DNA from: Oceanicoccus sagamiensis
GTDB taxonomy: Bacteria; Pseudomonadota; Gammaproteobacteria; Pseudomonadales; Dasaniaceae
DNA length: 64,000 nt
Assembly: GCF_002117105.1 (NCBI RefSeq)
Contig: NZ_CP019343.1
Coordinates: forward strand, 1,240,001-1,304,000
Direction: 5' to 3'
Of the stretch, positions 26,735-35,286 are shown in pieces. Made by a program: the position numbers and the translations under genes. Every line of letters begins with the position of its first letter. Positions within the stretch are counted from its first letter, which is position 1. Under the pieces are notes generated by a model, which did no database searches, was not told the origin of the DNA, and saw only the letters and a program-made list of their open reading frames with translations.

Positions 26735-27715
26735 ATCAGCACCATCAAATACAGCCTCTTTTTCGTACTACTGTCGCTACTAAGCGCCTGTGATAGCGGC
26801 AATGGCCCGGCAAAAAGCTGGGAGAACGCCGTTAAGGGCAGCTATAGCGCGACCCTCTCTGAAGATGGCAAGCTCAGCGTGATTGGCTCCATTACCCACG
26901 GCGGCAGCCTGTGGACGACAACTAAACATGAGCGGAAGTTCGACTGGAATCATAAACAGGGCGAGTACAGCAATATTATCGCTAGTGGCTTTTCTCCCGA
27001 GGGGCTGTTTGCCCTGACCGCGGACCATCAAACCATGGTGCTCTGGGATACCAGCACCGGCAAAGCCCTGACTTTTTGGACCGCCCCCAACGAGGTGATG
27101 GATTTGGACCTCACCCCCAACGGTAACTATGCCCTGCTTGGGCTGGAAGATTACAGTGCGGTGCTGTTTGATGTTAAACGCGGCGGCATCCAGCGCTCTT
27201 TCTACCATCAAGACCGGGTTCGCAGTGTTGAGCTAAGTAATAATGGCGAGTTAGCCATTACCGGCTCTGAAGACCAAACCGCCAAGTTATGGAATATAAC
27301 TAGCGGCGAAGAACTATTTAGCTGGCAGCATACGGATGAGGTGGTCACCGTGGCTATTTCCCCGGATGGCAGCCGAGCATTTAGCGTTGCCAAATATGAT
27401 AAAGCGGTTATCTGGGATACCGCTACCGGCAAAGCCATTGGCCAGTTACCACTGCGAGCCACAGCAATAAAACGCGGCCAGGCATTTACCAGCGCCCGGT
27501 TTTCCAATGACGGCAAACAATTACTGACCGGCAACTCTGATCGGCTGGTGCAACTGTGGGATGCCAAAGCCTTGAAGGAATTAAAACGATGGACTGTACC
27601 CAAACGCGACCCATGGAAGCCTACTAGTGCGGCGGTTACGGCGGTGAGTTTTAGTGGCAAGAAGGGGCAGTATTATGCGGTGGCTTCTAATGGGTTTCTG
27701 CATTTACTGCAGTAA
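26735..27715 (+). CDS. WD40-repeat lipoprotein
   Basis: The protein has a lipoprotein signal (KYSLFFVLLSLLSACDSG, with Cys in LSAC) and then beta-propeller WD-like repeats (ALTADHQTMVLWDTSTGKAL, AITGSEDQTAKLWNITSGEE, AFSVAKYDKAVIWDTATGKA, LLTGNSDRLVQLWDAKAL). It probably sits on the inner leaflet or outer membrane and binds partners. No ATG, GTG or TTG stands before the signal peptide in this frame. The codon ATC at 26735 has AGGA eight bases upstream and ATA at 26726 is nearer, so either an unusual start or a base error is likely. The GTG at 26879 would cut off the lipobox. Confidence 0.78.
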   Translation: MSTIKYSLFFVLLSLLSACDSGNGPAKSWENAVKGSYSATLSEDGKLSVIGSITHGGSLWTTTKHERKFDWNHKQGEYSNIIASGFSPEGLFALTADHQTMVLWDTSTGKALTFWTAPNEVMDLDLTPNGNYALLGLEDYSAVLFDVKRGGIQRSFYHQDRVRSVELSNNGELAITGSEDQTAKLWNITSGEELFSWQHTDEVVTVAISPDGSRAFSVAKYDKAVIWDTATGKAIGQLPLRATAIKRGQAFTSARFSNDGKQLLTGNSDRLVQLWDAKALKELKRWTVPKRDPWKPTSAAVTAVSFSGKKGQYYAVASNGFLHLLQ

Positions 27716-27759
27716 TGCAGAAACAAAAAAGCCGCACTAAAAAGCACGGCCTTCTTAAG

Positions 27760-27823
27760 GGTTAAACTACAAAACGGTTAAACTACAAAACGGTCAAACT
27801 ACAAAACGGTCAAACTACAACAA
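27760..27823. repeat. 16-bp tandem repeat, four copies
   Basis: The unit GGTTAAACTACAAAAC occurs twice, then GGTCAAACTACAAAAC and a last copy GGTCAAACTACAACAAC. It fills the gap between the convergent WD40 and FKBP genes. A weak hairpin (AAAAAGCCG / CGGCCTT) lies just before it at 27727-27754. No function is evident; copy number may vary between strains. Confidence 0.85.
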
Positions 27824-27824
27824 C

Positions 27825-28562
27825 TTAACCTTCCGCAGCAGCATCCTTAATCGCCACCAACTCCACTTCAAAAATCAACGTCGCATTAGGGCCGATCGGT
27901 CCACCACCGGTGCCGCCAGGGCCATAAGCAAGATTAGAAGGGATTACAAAGCGATACTTGGAACCGACAGGCATTAACTGCAAACCTTCCGTCCAACCGG
28001 GAATCACGCCATTAAGTGGGAAGCTAACTGTTTGGCCGCGCTTATAAGAGCTATCAAACTCAGTACCGTCTAATAAGGTACCGGCATAATGTACTTCAAC
28101 GGTATCAGCGGCAGTAGGCTTGGCACCTTCACCGGCGCTAATCACTTCATATTGCAAACCACTCTCTGTTGTCGTTACACCTTCTTTGGCACCGTTCTCC
28201 GCCAAATAGGCTTCACCAGCTACCTTATTGTCTTCACCCAGTTTATTGGCCGCTTCCTGTTGGGCCGCCATTTGCTGCTGCTGGAAGGCCTGCATTTCGG
28301 CCATAATTTCTTCCTGGGTCATCAACTGCTCGCCGCCGTTGACCGCATCTTTAACACCCTGGGCAAAGGTATCCACATCAATGGTAAAGGTTTCTTGTTT
28401 AAGGCGCTGGCCCAGGCCAATACCCATGCCATAGCTGATACGCTTTTCAGCGGTATCAAGCGCAGCTGCAGGTGCAGCCTCAGCCGCAGGTTCAGCAGCT
28501 TGTTGGTTACAACCGATCAGAGCCGTGCTGATGGCAGCGGCGAGTAATAATTGTCGTTTCAT
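27825..28562 (-). CDS. FKBP-type peptidyl-prolyl isomerase, FkpA/Mip-like lipoprotein
   Basis: This 245-residue exported isomerase has a lipobox (STALIGCNQQ), an Ala/Glu-rich linker, an N-terminal helical dimerisation region (about 35-115) and a C-terminal FKBP domain (about 130-240). The domain shows VEVHYAGTLLDGTEFDSSY, GVIPGWTEGLQLMPVGSK and IPSNLAYGPGGTGG. It assists folding of outer-membrane or periplasmic proteins. Pseudomonas has an FKBP gene in the same place between algQ and algP. Confidence 0.92.
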   Translation of the reverse strand: MKRQLLLAAAISTALIGCNQQAAEPAAEAAPAAALDTAEKRISYGMGIGLGQRLKQETFTIDVDTFAQGVKDAVNGGEQLMTQEEIMAEMQAFQQQQMAAQQEAANKLGEDNKVAGEAYLAENGAKEGVTTTESGLQYEVISAGEGAKPTAADTVEVHYAGTLLDGTEFDSSYKRGQTVSFPLNGVIPGWTEGLQLMPVGSKYRFVIPSNLAYGPGGTGGGPIGPNATLIFEVELVAIKDAAAEG

Positions 28563-28625
28563 TATGATTCCTGTTCCTGGGTTATTTTCCTGGTTAATAA
28601 AAGTGATTTATGTGGCCGCTTAACG

Positions 28626-29090
28626 TCAAAAGCCAAGGCCGCCGGGTAGGCGTATACTACTACTGTTATCCCCCTTATTAACAGGGGCTTCCATCACGTT
28701 TTCTACCTCTGGCAAGGCCTCCATACTGACCTGGGTACTGGTCACCGGCTTTTGATTGGAAAAATGCCAGCGGCCTTTTTCATCCTGCCACTTATACAGA
28801 GTGCCAGCGCTGCTCGAAACAGGGGTTGGCGCAGCTTGCACCAATGCTGCGCTATTGTCGGTCTGCGCAGCGGTCTGATCCCCCCTATCAGACTGTGCTG
28901 GAGGACTGGCCTGCTGTAGCTGATCAACAACGCCGCTAATCGCTGCCTGATCAATGGGCAAGCTATCTAAATTGGGCACCCAATCACTCAAGGTCATTAA
29001 GGGCCGGCCATCGGGCCCCTTCATCACCATTGGCATACCCAGCGCCAACAGGACAAATAACAGCAGTGTAAACTTTGCCTTAAAACTCAT
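28626..29090 (-). CDS. DUF4124 domain protein
   Basis: This 154-residue protein has an N-terminal hydrophobic segment (KFTLLLFVLLALGMPMV), a Gln/Ala/Ser-rich linker, and a DUF4124-type motif LYKWQDEKGRWHFSNQKP. It is probably anchored in the inner membrane or exported. The ATG at 29090 is chosen over 29099 because AAGGA lies at good distance from it. Function unknown; it is in the FKBP-algP interval. Confidence 0.75.
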   Translation of the reverse strand: MSFKAKFTLLLFVLLALGMPMVMKGPDGRPLMTLSDWVPNLDSLPIDQAAISGVVDQLQQASPPAQSDRGDQTAAQTDNSAALVQAAPTPVSSSAGTLYKWQDEKGRWHFSNQKPVTSTQVSMEALPEVENVMEAPVNKGDNSSSIRLPGGLGF

Positions 29091-29390
29091 TTCTAGCATC
29101 CTTATGCTAATAGTTAAGCCACCTAACGACTACGAATGGTTAAAAAACAGCCATTTGTACCTCCCTTATCCGGCCGGCCTTAAGCCTTAAAGGTAGAGAT
29201 ATAGTCGACCATAACGTTGAACCTGTCTAGCTTGTGCACTATCTAATCAGAGCAAAACCACATTTTGGCAAAAACGCGACTATAATGTCCCTTAATACTT
29301 CGATATGAGCTATACAAAAGGCCTATCTAGACGAGTAGGTTATATCGTCTATACTGAATAAATATGAGGGAATACAAAGGGTTATGACCT
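29091..29390. other. Divergent promoter region of algP and the DUF4124 gene
   Basis: This 300-base gap separates two divergent genes. A perfect TATAAT hexamer stands at 29281-29286, about 110 bases before algP, but the -35 region at ideal spacing is weak. I see no repeat or RNA gene. Confidence 0.4.
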
Positions 29391-30242
29391 ATGGCGACTA
29401 AAAATAAGAAAGCCCCGGCCAAAAAAGCAGCAGCCAGGAAGAAAACTCCAGTCAAAGCCGCTGGCAAGTCGAAAGCCGTGAGCAAGAAGGCTCCTGCCAA
29501 GAAAGCACCTGCCAAGAAGACCGCGGCGAAGAAAACAGCGGCCAAAAAAGTAGCCGCCAAGAAAAAGGCCGCGCCCAAAAAGGCCGTCACCAAAAAAGCG
29601 GCACCTAAAAAGGCAGCGCCTAAGAAAGCCGCTGCCAAGAAAAAAGTAGCCACCAAAAAAGCCGCTACCAAGAAAGCTGTGCCGAAGAAAAAAGCCGCCG
29701 CTAAAAAGGTAGTCGCCAAGAAAGCCGCGCCTAAAAAAGCCGCTGCCAAGAAAAAAGCAGCCCCCAAAAAGGCCGCCGCCAAAAAAGCTGTGCCGAAGAA
29801 AAAAGCCACGCCTAAAAAGGCAGCTCCCAAGCAAGCAGCTGCCAAGGCCAAGTCGCCCGTCAAAGCCAAAGTGGCAGCTACAAAAGTGACCGCCAAAAAA
29901 GCCGCGGCCAAAAAAGCACCAGCAAAAAAAGCCGTTAGCAAAAAGGCAGCGGCAAAACCAGTGACTAAGGCGAAAGCAGCCCCCAAAAAGACCAAGGCAG
30001 CCGCTAAACCAACACCAAAGCAGCCCAAAGAGGCCACGACTCTGGAACAGGTTAAAGCTGAGTTACAGGTGGAAACCCCCATTGAAAAGCCCGTAGCCAA
30101 AGCACCACCGGTGAAAAAGGTGATTCACCGGGTCGAGCAAAGTCTGGCCGAAGACCCCATGGAGAAGCTTGAGGAAGAAGTCAGAAAAGAAAACGCCAAA
30201 GACGGTGGCGCTCCGGTGATTCGTAGCCTGTTTGATTTCTAG
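29391..30242 (+). CDS. algP: AlgP-like histone H1-like protein
   Basis: This 283-residue protein is made almost wholly of Lys/Ala/Pro KAAPKK/KKAAAKK-type repeats over about residues 5-210, then an acidic-basic C-terminal segment (about 215-283) ending GGAPVIRSLFDF. It resembles the Pseudomonas AlgP (AlgR3) protein, a DNA-binding H1-like regulator of alginate genes, and lies in the matching position relative to rsd and FKBP. It probably compacts or bridges DNA. The repeats make length differences between strains likely, so the exact length should be read with care. Confidence 0.88.
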   Translation: MATKNKKAPAKKAAARKKTPVKAAGKSKAVSKKAPAKKAPAKKTAAKKTAAKKVAAKKKAAPKKAVTKKAAPKKAAPKKAAAKKKVATKKAATKKAVPKKKAAAKKVVAKKAAPKKAAAKKKAAPKKAAAKKAVPKKKATPKKAAPKQAAAKAKSPVKAKVAATKVTAKKAAAKKAPAKKAVSKKAAAKPVTKAKAAPKKTKAAAKPTPKQPKEATTLEQVKAELQVETPIEKPVAKAPPVKKVIHRVEQSLAEDPMEKLEEEVRKENAKDGGAPVIRSLFDF

Positions 30243-30256
30243 CGGGATATCCGTCC

Positions 30257-30293
30257 AAAAACCTGTTCAGGCCAGGCGTGAACAGGTTTTTTT
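30257..30293. terminator. Strong bidirectional terminator between algP and the TIGR02444 gene
   Basis: AAAAACCTGTTCA pairs with TGAACAGGTTTTT, a 13-bp stem, then TTTA; the other strand also has a T run. It fits as a shared intrinsic terminator for two convergent genes. Confidence 0.88.
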
Positions 30294-30300
30294 ATGCCTG

Positions 30301-30774
30301 CTATTTAATCAGTTCTGCTAATTGGCTAAGGCTGGGGGATAATGAACCCTGACTGGCCGGGCTTAATAGCGAGCCATATAGGTCCAGATTATCGCTCAGC
30401 GCTACCTCAGGATCAGCCGAAGATACGCTAAGCGACTGCAACTGCTGGGCAATCAAGACTTGCTGACGCCGCTCTGCCTCAACTTCTATAGCCTTAATCT
30501 GCTCACGAAATGCGTGGTCATCTTCCCTGCCCTTGAGATAACGCCGAACTGACCGCAATGGCTGCACACATTGCTGCTGCCATGGCAGGGCGAGATCAAG
30601 CAAAGACTGCAAGCCTTCAGGGCTTATTCGCTGCCCCTGACTACCCAACCAAGCACAACAAAGCAGTATATTCACATCGGCTTGATAGCGGTCCTGCAAC
30701 ATAATTAATAACGGCTCTACCCCGGGCCGACTATAGACCGTCAGGGAGTATTGCCAAAAGGGGCTGTCTTGCAT
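30301..30774 (-). CDS. TIGR02444 family protein
   Basis: This 157-residue protein is of the TIGR02444 type, typically MQDSPFWQYSLTVYSRPGVEPLLIMLQDRYQADVNILL. The N-terminal motif SPFW..SL.LYSRPGV is diagnostic. I use the ATG at 30774 because GGAA precedes it and the family starts there; 30786 is possible. Function is unknown. It is divergent from the ABC-F gene, and pseudomonads keep this gene between algP and the ABC-F gene, which supports the synteny. Confidence 0.83.
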   Translation of the reverse strand: MQDSPFWQYSLTVYSRPGVEPLLIMLQDRYQADVNILLCCAWLGSQGQRISPEGLQSLLDLALPWQQQCVQPLRSVRRYLKGREDDHAFREQIKAIEVEAERRQQVLIAQQLQSLSVSSADPEVALSDNLDLYGSLLSPASQGSLSPSLSQLAELIK

Positions 30775-30831
30775 AGTAAATTCCATGTTTTACATACTGT
30801 CAGTTCATCATTTCCAGTACAATGCTGCGCC

Positions 30832-32745
30832 ATGATTACACTGGAACAGATAAGCTTACAACGGGGCAGCAAGTTTCTGCTAGAGCAGGCAAGTGCTGTT
30901 TTTCACCCCGGCCAGAAAATAGCACTCATTGGAGCCAATGGCACCGGTAAATCCAGCCTGTTTCAATTGCTGCTGGGGAAACTGAGTGCCGATGACGGTA
31001 CGGCGTCTATCCCCCAGCATTGGCGAATAGCTCATATGGCTCAGGAAGTCGCCACCAGTGAACGTAACGCACTGGACTATATCATCGATGGCGACCAACA
31101 ACTGCGTGCTATTGAAGCTGATATTCAACAGGCCGAGCAAAAAGAAAACCACAACAAGCTAGCCGAACTGCACGAACAACTGGATACCATTGACGGCTAT
31201 AACGCTAAAGTGCGGGCCGAGCAACTAATGTTGGGGCTGGGGTTCAAACTTAGCGATATTGATAAGTCCGCCAATAGTTTTTCCGGTGGCTGGCGCATTC
31301 GTTTAAATCTGGCGCAGGCCTTAATGAGCCCTTCTGATTTATTGCTGCTCGATGAACCGACCAACCACCTTGATCTCGACGCCGAACTTTGGCTAGAGCA
31401 ATGGCTGCAACGCTATCAAGGCAGCCTGTTATTAATTTCTCACGACCGGGATTTTATCGACAGTGTTTGCGAAGGTATTGTGCATATTGAGCACAAGCGT
31501 TTAAACGCCTATAAGGGTAACTACTCCGCCTTTGAGCGCCAACGCGCTGAACGGCTGGCACAACAACAAGCCAACTATGAAAAGCAACAAGTGCGCAAAG
31601 CAGAAATTAACGACTTTGTTCGTCGCTTTCGCGCCAAGGCCACCAAAGCCAAACAGGCGCAAAGTCGCTTAAAAGAATTAGCGCGGATGGAAGATATTGC
31701 ACCTGCCCATATCGATTCGCCGTTTGATTTTAGTTTCCCGGAACCCGGCAAGTTTTCTGACCCCTTATTAAATTTAAGCCATGCTAATTTAGGTTATGGC
31801 GAAACTACGGTTGTTAACGCCGTAAATCTTAGCATTCACCCCGGCAGTCGTATTGGATTATTAGGGGCCAATGGTGCGGGTAAATCCACGATGATTAAAT
31901 CCCTGGCCAGTGAGATTGCTTTGCTGTCTGGGGATTTTACCGAGGGTGAGAATTTACAATTAGGTTACTTTAGCCAACATCAGCTGGAAGCCCTGGATTT
32001 AGATGCCAGCCCTGCCCTGCATTTACAACGACTAAGCCCAAAAGCTCGCGAACAGGAAATACGCAACTTTCTCGGTGGTTTTAATTTTCACGGTGATATG
32101 GCGGTAGAGCCAATACGCTATTTCTCCGGCGGTGAAAAAGCTCGGCTAGCGCTGGCCATTGTCGTTTGGCAAAAACCGAATCTCTTATTGCTGGATGAAC
32201 CCACCAACCATCTTGATCTTGAAATGTGCCATGCATTAACCGTAGCATTGCAAGCCTTTGAAGGTGCGGTTATCGTGGTCTCGCACGACAGGCATTTATT
32301 ACGCAATACCGTCGATCAATTTTTGCTAGTCGCCAATGGCAAGGCGGACCTGTTTGAAGGTGACCTTGATGACTATAGCCGCTGGCTAATTGCACAAAGA
32401 AAGGTGGATAGCAAAAGCACCGATAAGCATTCCAGTAGCGACGGCAAAGTGGATAAAAAAGTGCAGCGCCAACAGGCTGCAGCGATCAGGAAAAAACTTA
32501 ACCCTATCAACAATGCCATTAAGAAAGTTGAAACGCAGATAGCAAAAACAGACGAGCAGCTTAGCAGCGTAGAAACATCACTGGGGGATAACAGCCTCTA
32601 CGAAGCGGAGAACAAGGATAAACTGCAACAACTGCTACAAGAACAAGCCACGCTCACCCAGCAAAAAGACCAGCAAGAAGAAAAATGGCTAACGTTGAAC
32701 GATGAACTGGAAAGCCTGCAACAATCACTGTCAATCCAAGAGTAA
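30832..32745 (+). CDS. yheS: ABC-F ATPase, YheS-like
   Basis: This 637-residue ABC-F protein, soluble and without membrane domains, probably acts on the ribosome. Two nucleotide-binding domains are visible: Walker A GANGTGKSSL and GANGAGKSTM, signature SFSGGWRIRLNLAQAL and YFSGGEKARLALAI, and Walker B LLLLDEPTNHLDL in both. A linker of about 80 residues with an Arg-rich stretch (RFRAKATKAKQAQSRLKEL) separates them and contacts the tRNA P-site in relatives. The C-terminal extension is a coiled coil. A start at 30832 fits MITLEQISLQRG. Confidence 0.92.
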   Translation: MITLEQISLQRGSKFLLEQASAVFHPGQKIALIGANGTGKSSLFQLLLGKLSADDGTASIPQHWRIAHMAQEVATSERNALDYIIDGDQQLRAIEADIQQAEQKENHNKLAELHEQLDTIDGYNAKVRAEQLMLGLGFKLSDIDKSANSFSGGWRIRLNLAQALMSPSDLLLLDEPTNHLDLDAELWLEQWLQRYQGSLLLISHDRDFIDSVCEGIVHIEHKRLNAYKGNYSAFERQRAERLAQQQANYEKQQVRKAEINDFVRRFRAKATKAKQAQSRLKELARMEDIAPAHIDSPFDFSFPEPGKFSDPLLNLSHANLGYGETTVVNAVNLSIHPGSRIGLLGANGAGKSTMIKSLASEIALLSGDFTEGENLQLGYFSQHQLEALDLDASPALHLQRLSPKAREQEIRNFLGGFNFHGDMAVEPIRYFSGGEKARLALAIVVWQKPNLLLLDEPTNHLDLEMCHALTVALQAFEGAVIVVSHDRHLLRNTVDQFLLVANGKADLFEGDLDDYSRWLIAQRKVDSKSTDKHSSSDGKVDKKVQRQQAAAIRKKLNPINNAIKKVETQIAKTDEQLSSVETSLGDNSLYEAENKDKLQQLLQEQATLTQQKDQQEEKWLTLNDELESLQQSLSIQE

Positions 32746-32750
32746 CCGCC

Positions 32751-33314
32751 ATGATAAAAATACTAAGCGTTCTATTACTTTTTTTATTAACATCTTGTAG
32801 CACCCAGACTATTGATATCAGCCAAGTTTATACGGTTGATAAATTAGCCTATAACCAGAAAAGCAAAACACCCTACTCCGGCGATGTCAGCAGTATTTAT
32901 GATAATGGCAGCAAAAAAACGCAGGGACATTACCAACAGGGCTTGCGCCACGGCACCTGGTCAGCCTGGTATCCTTCAGGGCAACAGCAATATGCCCGCA
33001 ATTACCAGCTAGGCAAAAAACACGGTGCGCAAACGGAGTGGTATGAAAACGGCCAGCAAAAAGTTGCCTCCAACTATATAGACGGCAAAGAAGATGGCAC
33101 CAGTTTTAGCTACTACGACAACGGCCAAAAGAAACATCAATGGTCAATGACTGCAGGACAACCCTCGGGCACATGGATTCGCTGGTATAAAAACGGTGTA
33201 AAAAAGGAAGAACTCCACTACGTTAATGGCAAAAAGCATGGCTTATTAATTAAATGGAATGAGCAAGGGGATATTAACAAGAAAAAAGAATATCATCATG
33301 GCAAATTACGGTGA
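32751..33314 (+). CDS. MORN-variant repeat lipoprotein (YwqK-like)
   Basis: This 187-residue lipoprotein has a signal with lipobox LLTSC at about residue 16 and then tandem W/Y-x3-G-x2 repeats: GTWSAWYPSGQQQYARNY, GAQTEWYENGQQKVASNY, GTSFSYYDNGQKKHQW, GTWIRWYKNGVKKEELHY. These are MORN-variant repeats, related to the YwqK family often annotated as a toxin-antitoxin antitoxin, though here no toxin gene is beside it. It follows the ABC-F gene by 5 bases. Confidence 0.82.
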   Translation: MIKILSVLLLFLLTSCSTQTIDISQVYTVDKLAYNQKSKTPYSGDVSSIYDNGSKKTQGHYQQGLRHGTWSAWYPSGQQQYARNYQLGKKHGAQTEWYENGQQKVASNYIDGKEDGTSFSYYDNGQKKHQWSMTAGQPSGTWIRWYKNGVKKEELHYVNGKKHGLLIKWNEQGDINKKKEYHHGKLR

Positions 33315-33518
33315 GCGACCCCCGCCCTCTAAATCGCAGCCCCTTGCTTGGCTATCCCTTTTTGTCTCAAATCAAATATTATTGCAGACAACCATCCTCA
33401 GGCCATCAACGCTTGACAGGTTAATTGTCAAGTGCTGCCCCATCAACTATGGTTTAAAGATAAGTAATAAAAAGAAATTTATATAGATCCCCCTTTTAGC
33501 CTGTTAAGGATACCAGCA

Positions 33519-35279
33519 ATGGAAATAGATGACGGCGTTTTTTATATGGCTTTGGAGATGTACCTTATCCTCATTGTCCTGCTTGGGATATTACTTTTTG
33601 TGCTCAAGAAAAAAATTGACCAAATAAAAGACCTGGAGCTTAAAATCGCCGGGGTTAATAACACACACACCCAAGTTGCAGATTTCCTTAAACGTGAAAT
33701 TTCCTTATCAGAACCGCGCCAGCACAGCGGCAAAGCCTGTGATAAGCCAATCTTATCTCTTCGTCAAAAAATTCTCAGTGCCGAGTTAGAAGCCCTACAA
33801 CAGGCTGGTGAAAACCCTTCAGAGCTGTCTATTGTCAAAGCATCTTTAAAAAACGCCTTAGCTGTATCTCCCCCTTCAAAATCAGCCCTGACATTAAGTG
33901 GTGACCACGCAGTTGAACTGGTTGACGCCAAGCAACAGCAGGCCATCAGGGACAAACTGCAAACCTTGCAAGAAAACCTGATAAAGCGTAACAAATTGGT
34001 TATCGAACTGACAGAGAAGCTTAGGAAAGCTGAGGCAGGCAATGTCGACCAGGCTGCTGCCGACTCGCTGATCAAAGACATTGAGGATGAATCAAACCTT
34101 ATTAAACAGCTCAAAGATGAATTAGCCAAGGCCGAAGCTATGTGCCAACAGGCGCAGGAAAAAATCCGGCAACTGGAAAAAAACAAAAACGCGCATACCA
34201 TTCTGACACTGGAAAAAAACCAGCAACCCACCGGCAACAATACCCAGGATGAAGTTGAAAGACTCAGGGATGTACTGGAGGATTTACTGGGTAAATATAA
34301 CGGCGCCAAACGCCAACTGGAAAAGCTTCGCCTTAGCAACAGTGAAAAACGTAGCATTATCTTAAGACTGGAGAGTGAGCAGGAGAAAATGAGCACTGAG
34401 TCCAGCGAGGAAATTAGCGGTATTATAGAAAAGCTAAAAACTGAACTTCGCGACTCTCAAATGTGCACCGCAGTACTGGAATCAGAAACCGACAATCTGC
34501 GGGAAAAAGTTCACGAGCTAAAAGAAGAAATCAATGTTATCCATCAAACAGGGGCTGAAGTAGCCGTACCTGAGGTCAAAAAAGACAGCAAACTTGGTGA
34601 ATTTGGACGAATGCTACTGGATGCCCTAATCGCTATTACCGGGCTGAATGAACCGGAAGATGTGTCTACCCAACTTATCCGCTTAGCCAAAGGTATTGAT
34701 ATCGACATCTGTTTTTTGCTAAGAAATAATTTAATGACTTTCTGGGGCGGAACCAGAGAGCATACTGATGAAAGGATTCAAAAATTATTACTGGGCATCG
34801 ATTCCAGCGGCGATGAACGCTGGGTTGAAACGGCTGACGGCGCCATTTTATCGCTGGACTATTGCCGGGTTATTGTTTTAGGTGTAAGTGTCGACAACCC
34901 GCCCGTCGACCTGCAACGTTTAGCAAAAGCCTTCTCTATTGCCAATGCCGCCACCAAGCGGATTGAGTTACAAATAAAAGTCTCTCAACAAAAGAACCGG
35001 CTGGATAACATTGTTAAAAAAACCAAAGGCTCATTAAGCGCCATGGAAAGCCGGCATAAATTGATTATTGACCAGGCTAAAGAGGCCGTGGATATTTTTA
35101 ATTCAGAGTTCGATCAGTTTTCGAAAAGCGTTGAATTTTCGCAATTACAGACCGAGTGCATTACCGACATTATCACCGACCTTAGCGAGAGGATGGATAT
35201 ACTATTTGCTACCGGTGTTTCAATCGACAAATCCTATATTGAGCTTATGGCCCTATTGGAAGTCGATGATGCTGCCTAG
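33519..35279 (+). CDS. Membrane-anchored coiled-coil protein, unknown C-terminal domain
   Basis: I do not recognise this protein. It has 586 residues. A single N-terminal membrane helix (MALEMYLILIVLLGILLFVL) is followed by long coiled coils (about 115-345, KLQTLQENLIKRNKLVIELTEKL and similar). A globular domain covers about 355-490 (FGRMLLDALIAITGL, GIDIDICFLLRNNLMTFWGG), whose pattern could be GAF-like but is not a clear match. A final helical segment ends the protein. AAGGAT lies before the start. No operon partner is tightly linked: a 204-base gap precedes it and dbpA is convergent. Confidence 0.75.
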   Translation: MEIDDGVFYMALEMYLILIVLLGILLFVLKKKIDQIKDLELKIAGVNNTHTQVADFLKREISLSEPRQHSGKACDKPILSLRQKILSAELEALQQAGENPSELSIVKASLKNALAVSPPSKSALTLSGDHAVELVDAKQQQAIRDKLQTLQENLIKRNKLVIELTEKLRKAEAGNVDQAAADSLIKDIEDESNLIKQLKDELAKAEAMCQQAQEKIRQLEKNKNAHTILTLEKNQQPTGNNTQDEVERLRDVLEDLLGKYNGAKRQLEKLRLSNSEKRSIILRLESEQEKMSTESSEEISGIIEKLKTELRDSQMCTAVLESETDNLREKVHELKEEINVIHQTGAEVAVPEVKKDSKLGEFGRMLLDALIAITGLNEPEDVSTQLIRLAKGIDIDICFLLRNNLMTFWGGTREHTDERIQKLLLGIDSSGDERWVETADGAILSLDYCRVIVLGVSVDNPPVDLQRLAKAFSIANAATKRIELQIKVSQQKNRLDNIVKKTKGSLSAMESRHKLIIDQAKEAVDIFNSEFDQFSKSVEFSQLQTECITDIITDLSERMDILFATGVSIDKSYIELMALLEVDDAA

Positions 35280-35286
35280 GCAAGCT

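Noticed and set aside
27760-27823. A possible CRISPR array, because of regular repeats
   Set aside because: The units are directly adjacent with no unique spacers, are only 16 bases long, and no cas gene is near. It is a simple tandem repeat.
29327-30100. A long leftward open frame of 257 codons opposite algP, rich in Ala, Phe and Leu
   Set aside because: It is the mirror of the Lys/Ala repeat on the other strand and has low-complexity composition. The + strand frame has the AlgP synteny and a proper start.
32751-33314. A toxin-antitoxin pair, because the MORN-like protein resembles YwqK 'antitoxin' annotations
   Set aside because: There is no small partner gene, and the protein is a lipoprotein with MORN-type repeats, which does not fit an antitoxin.
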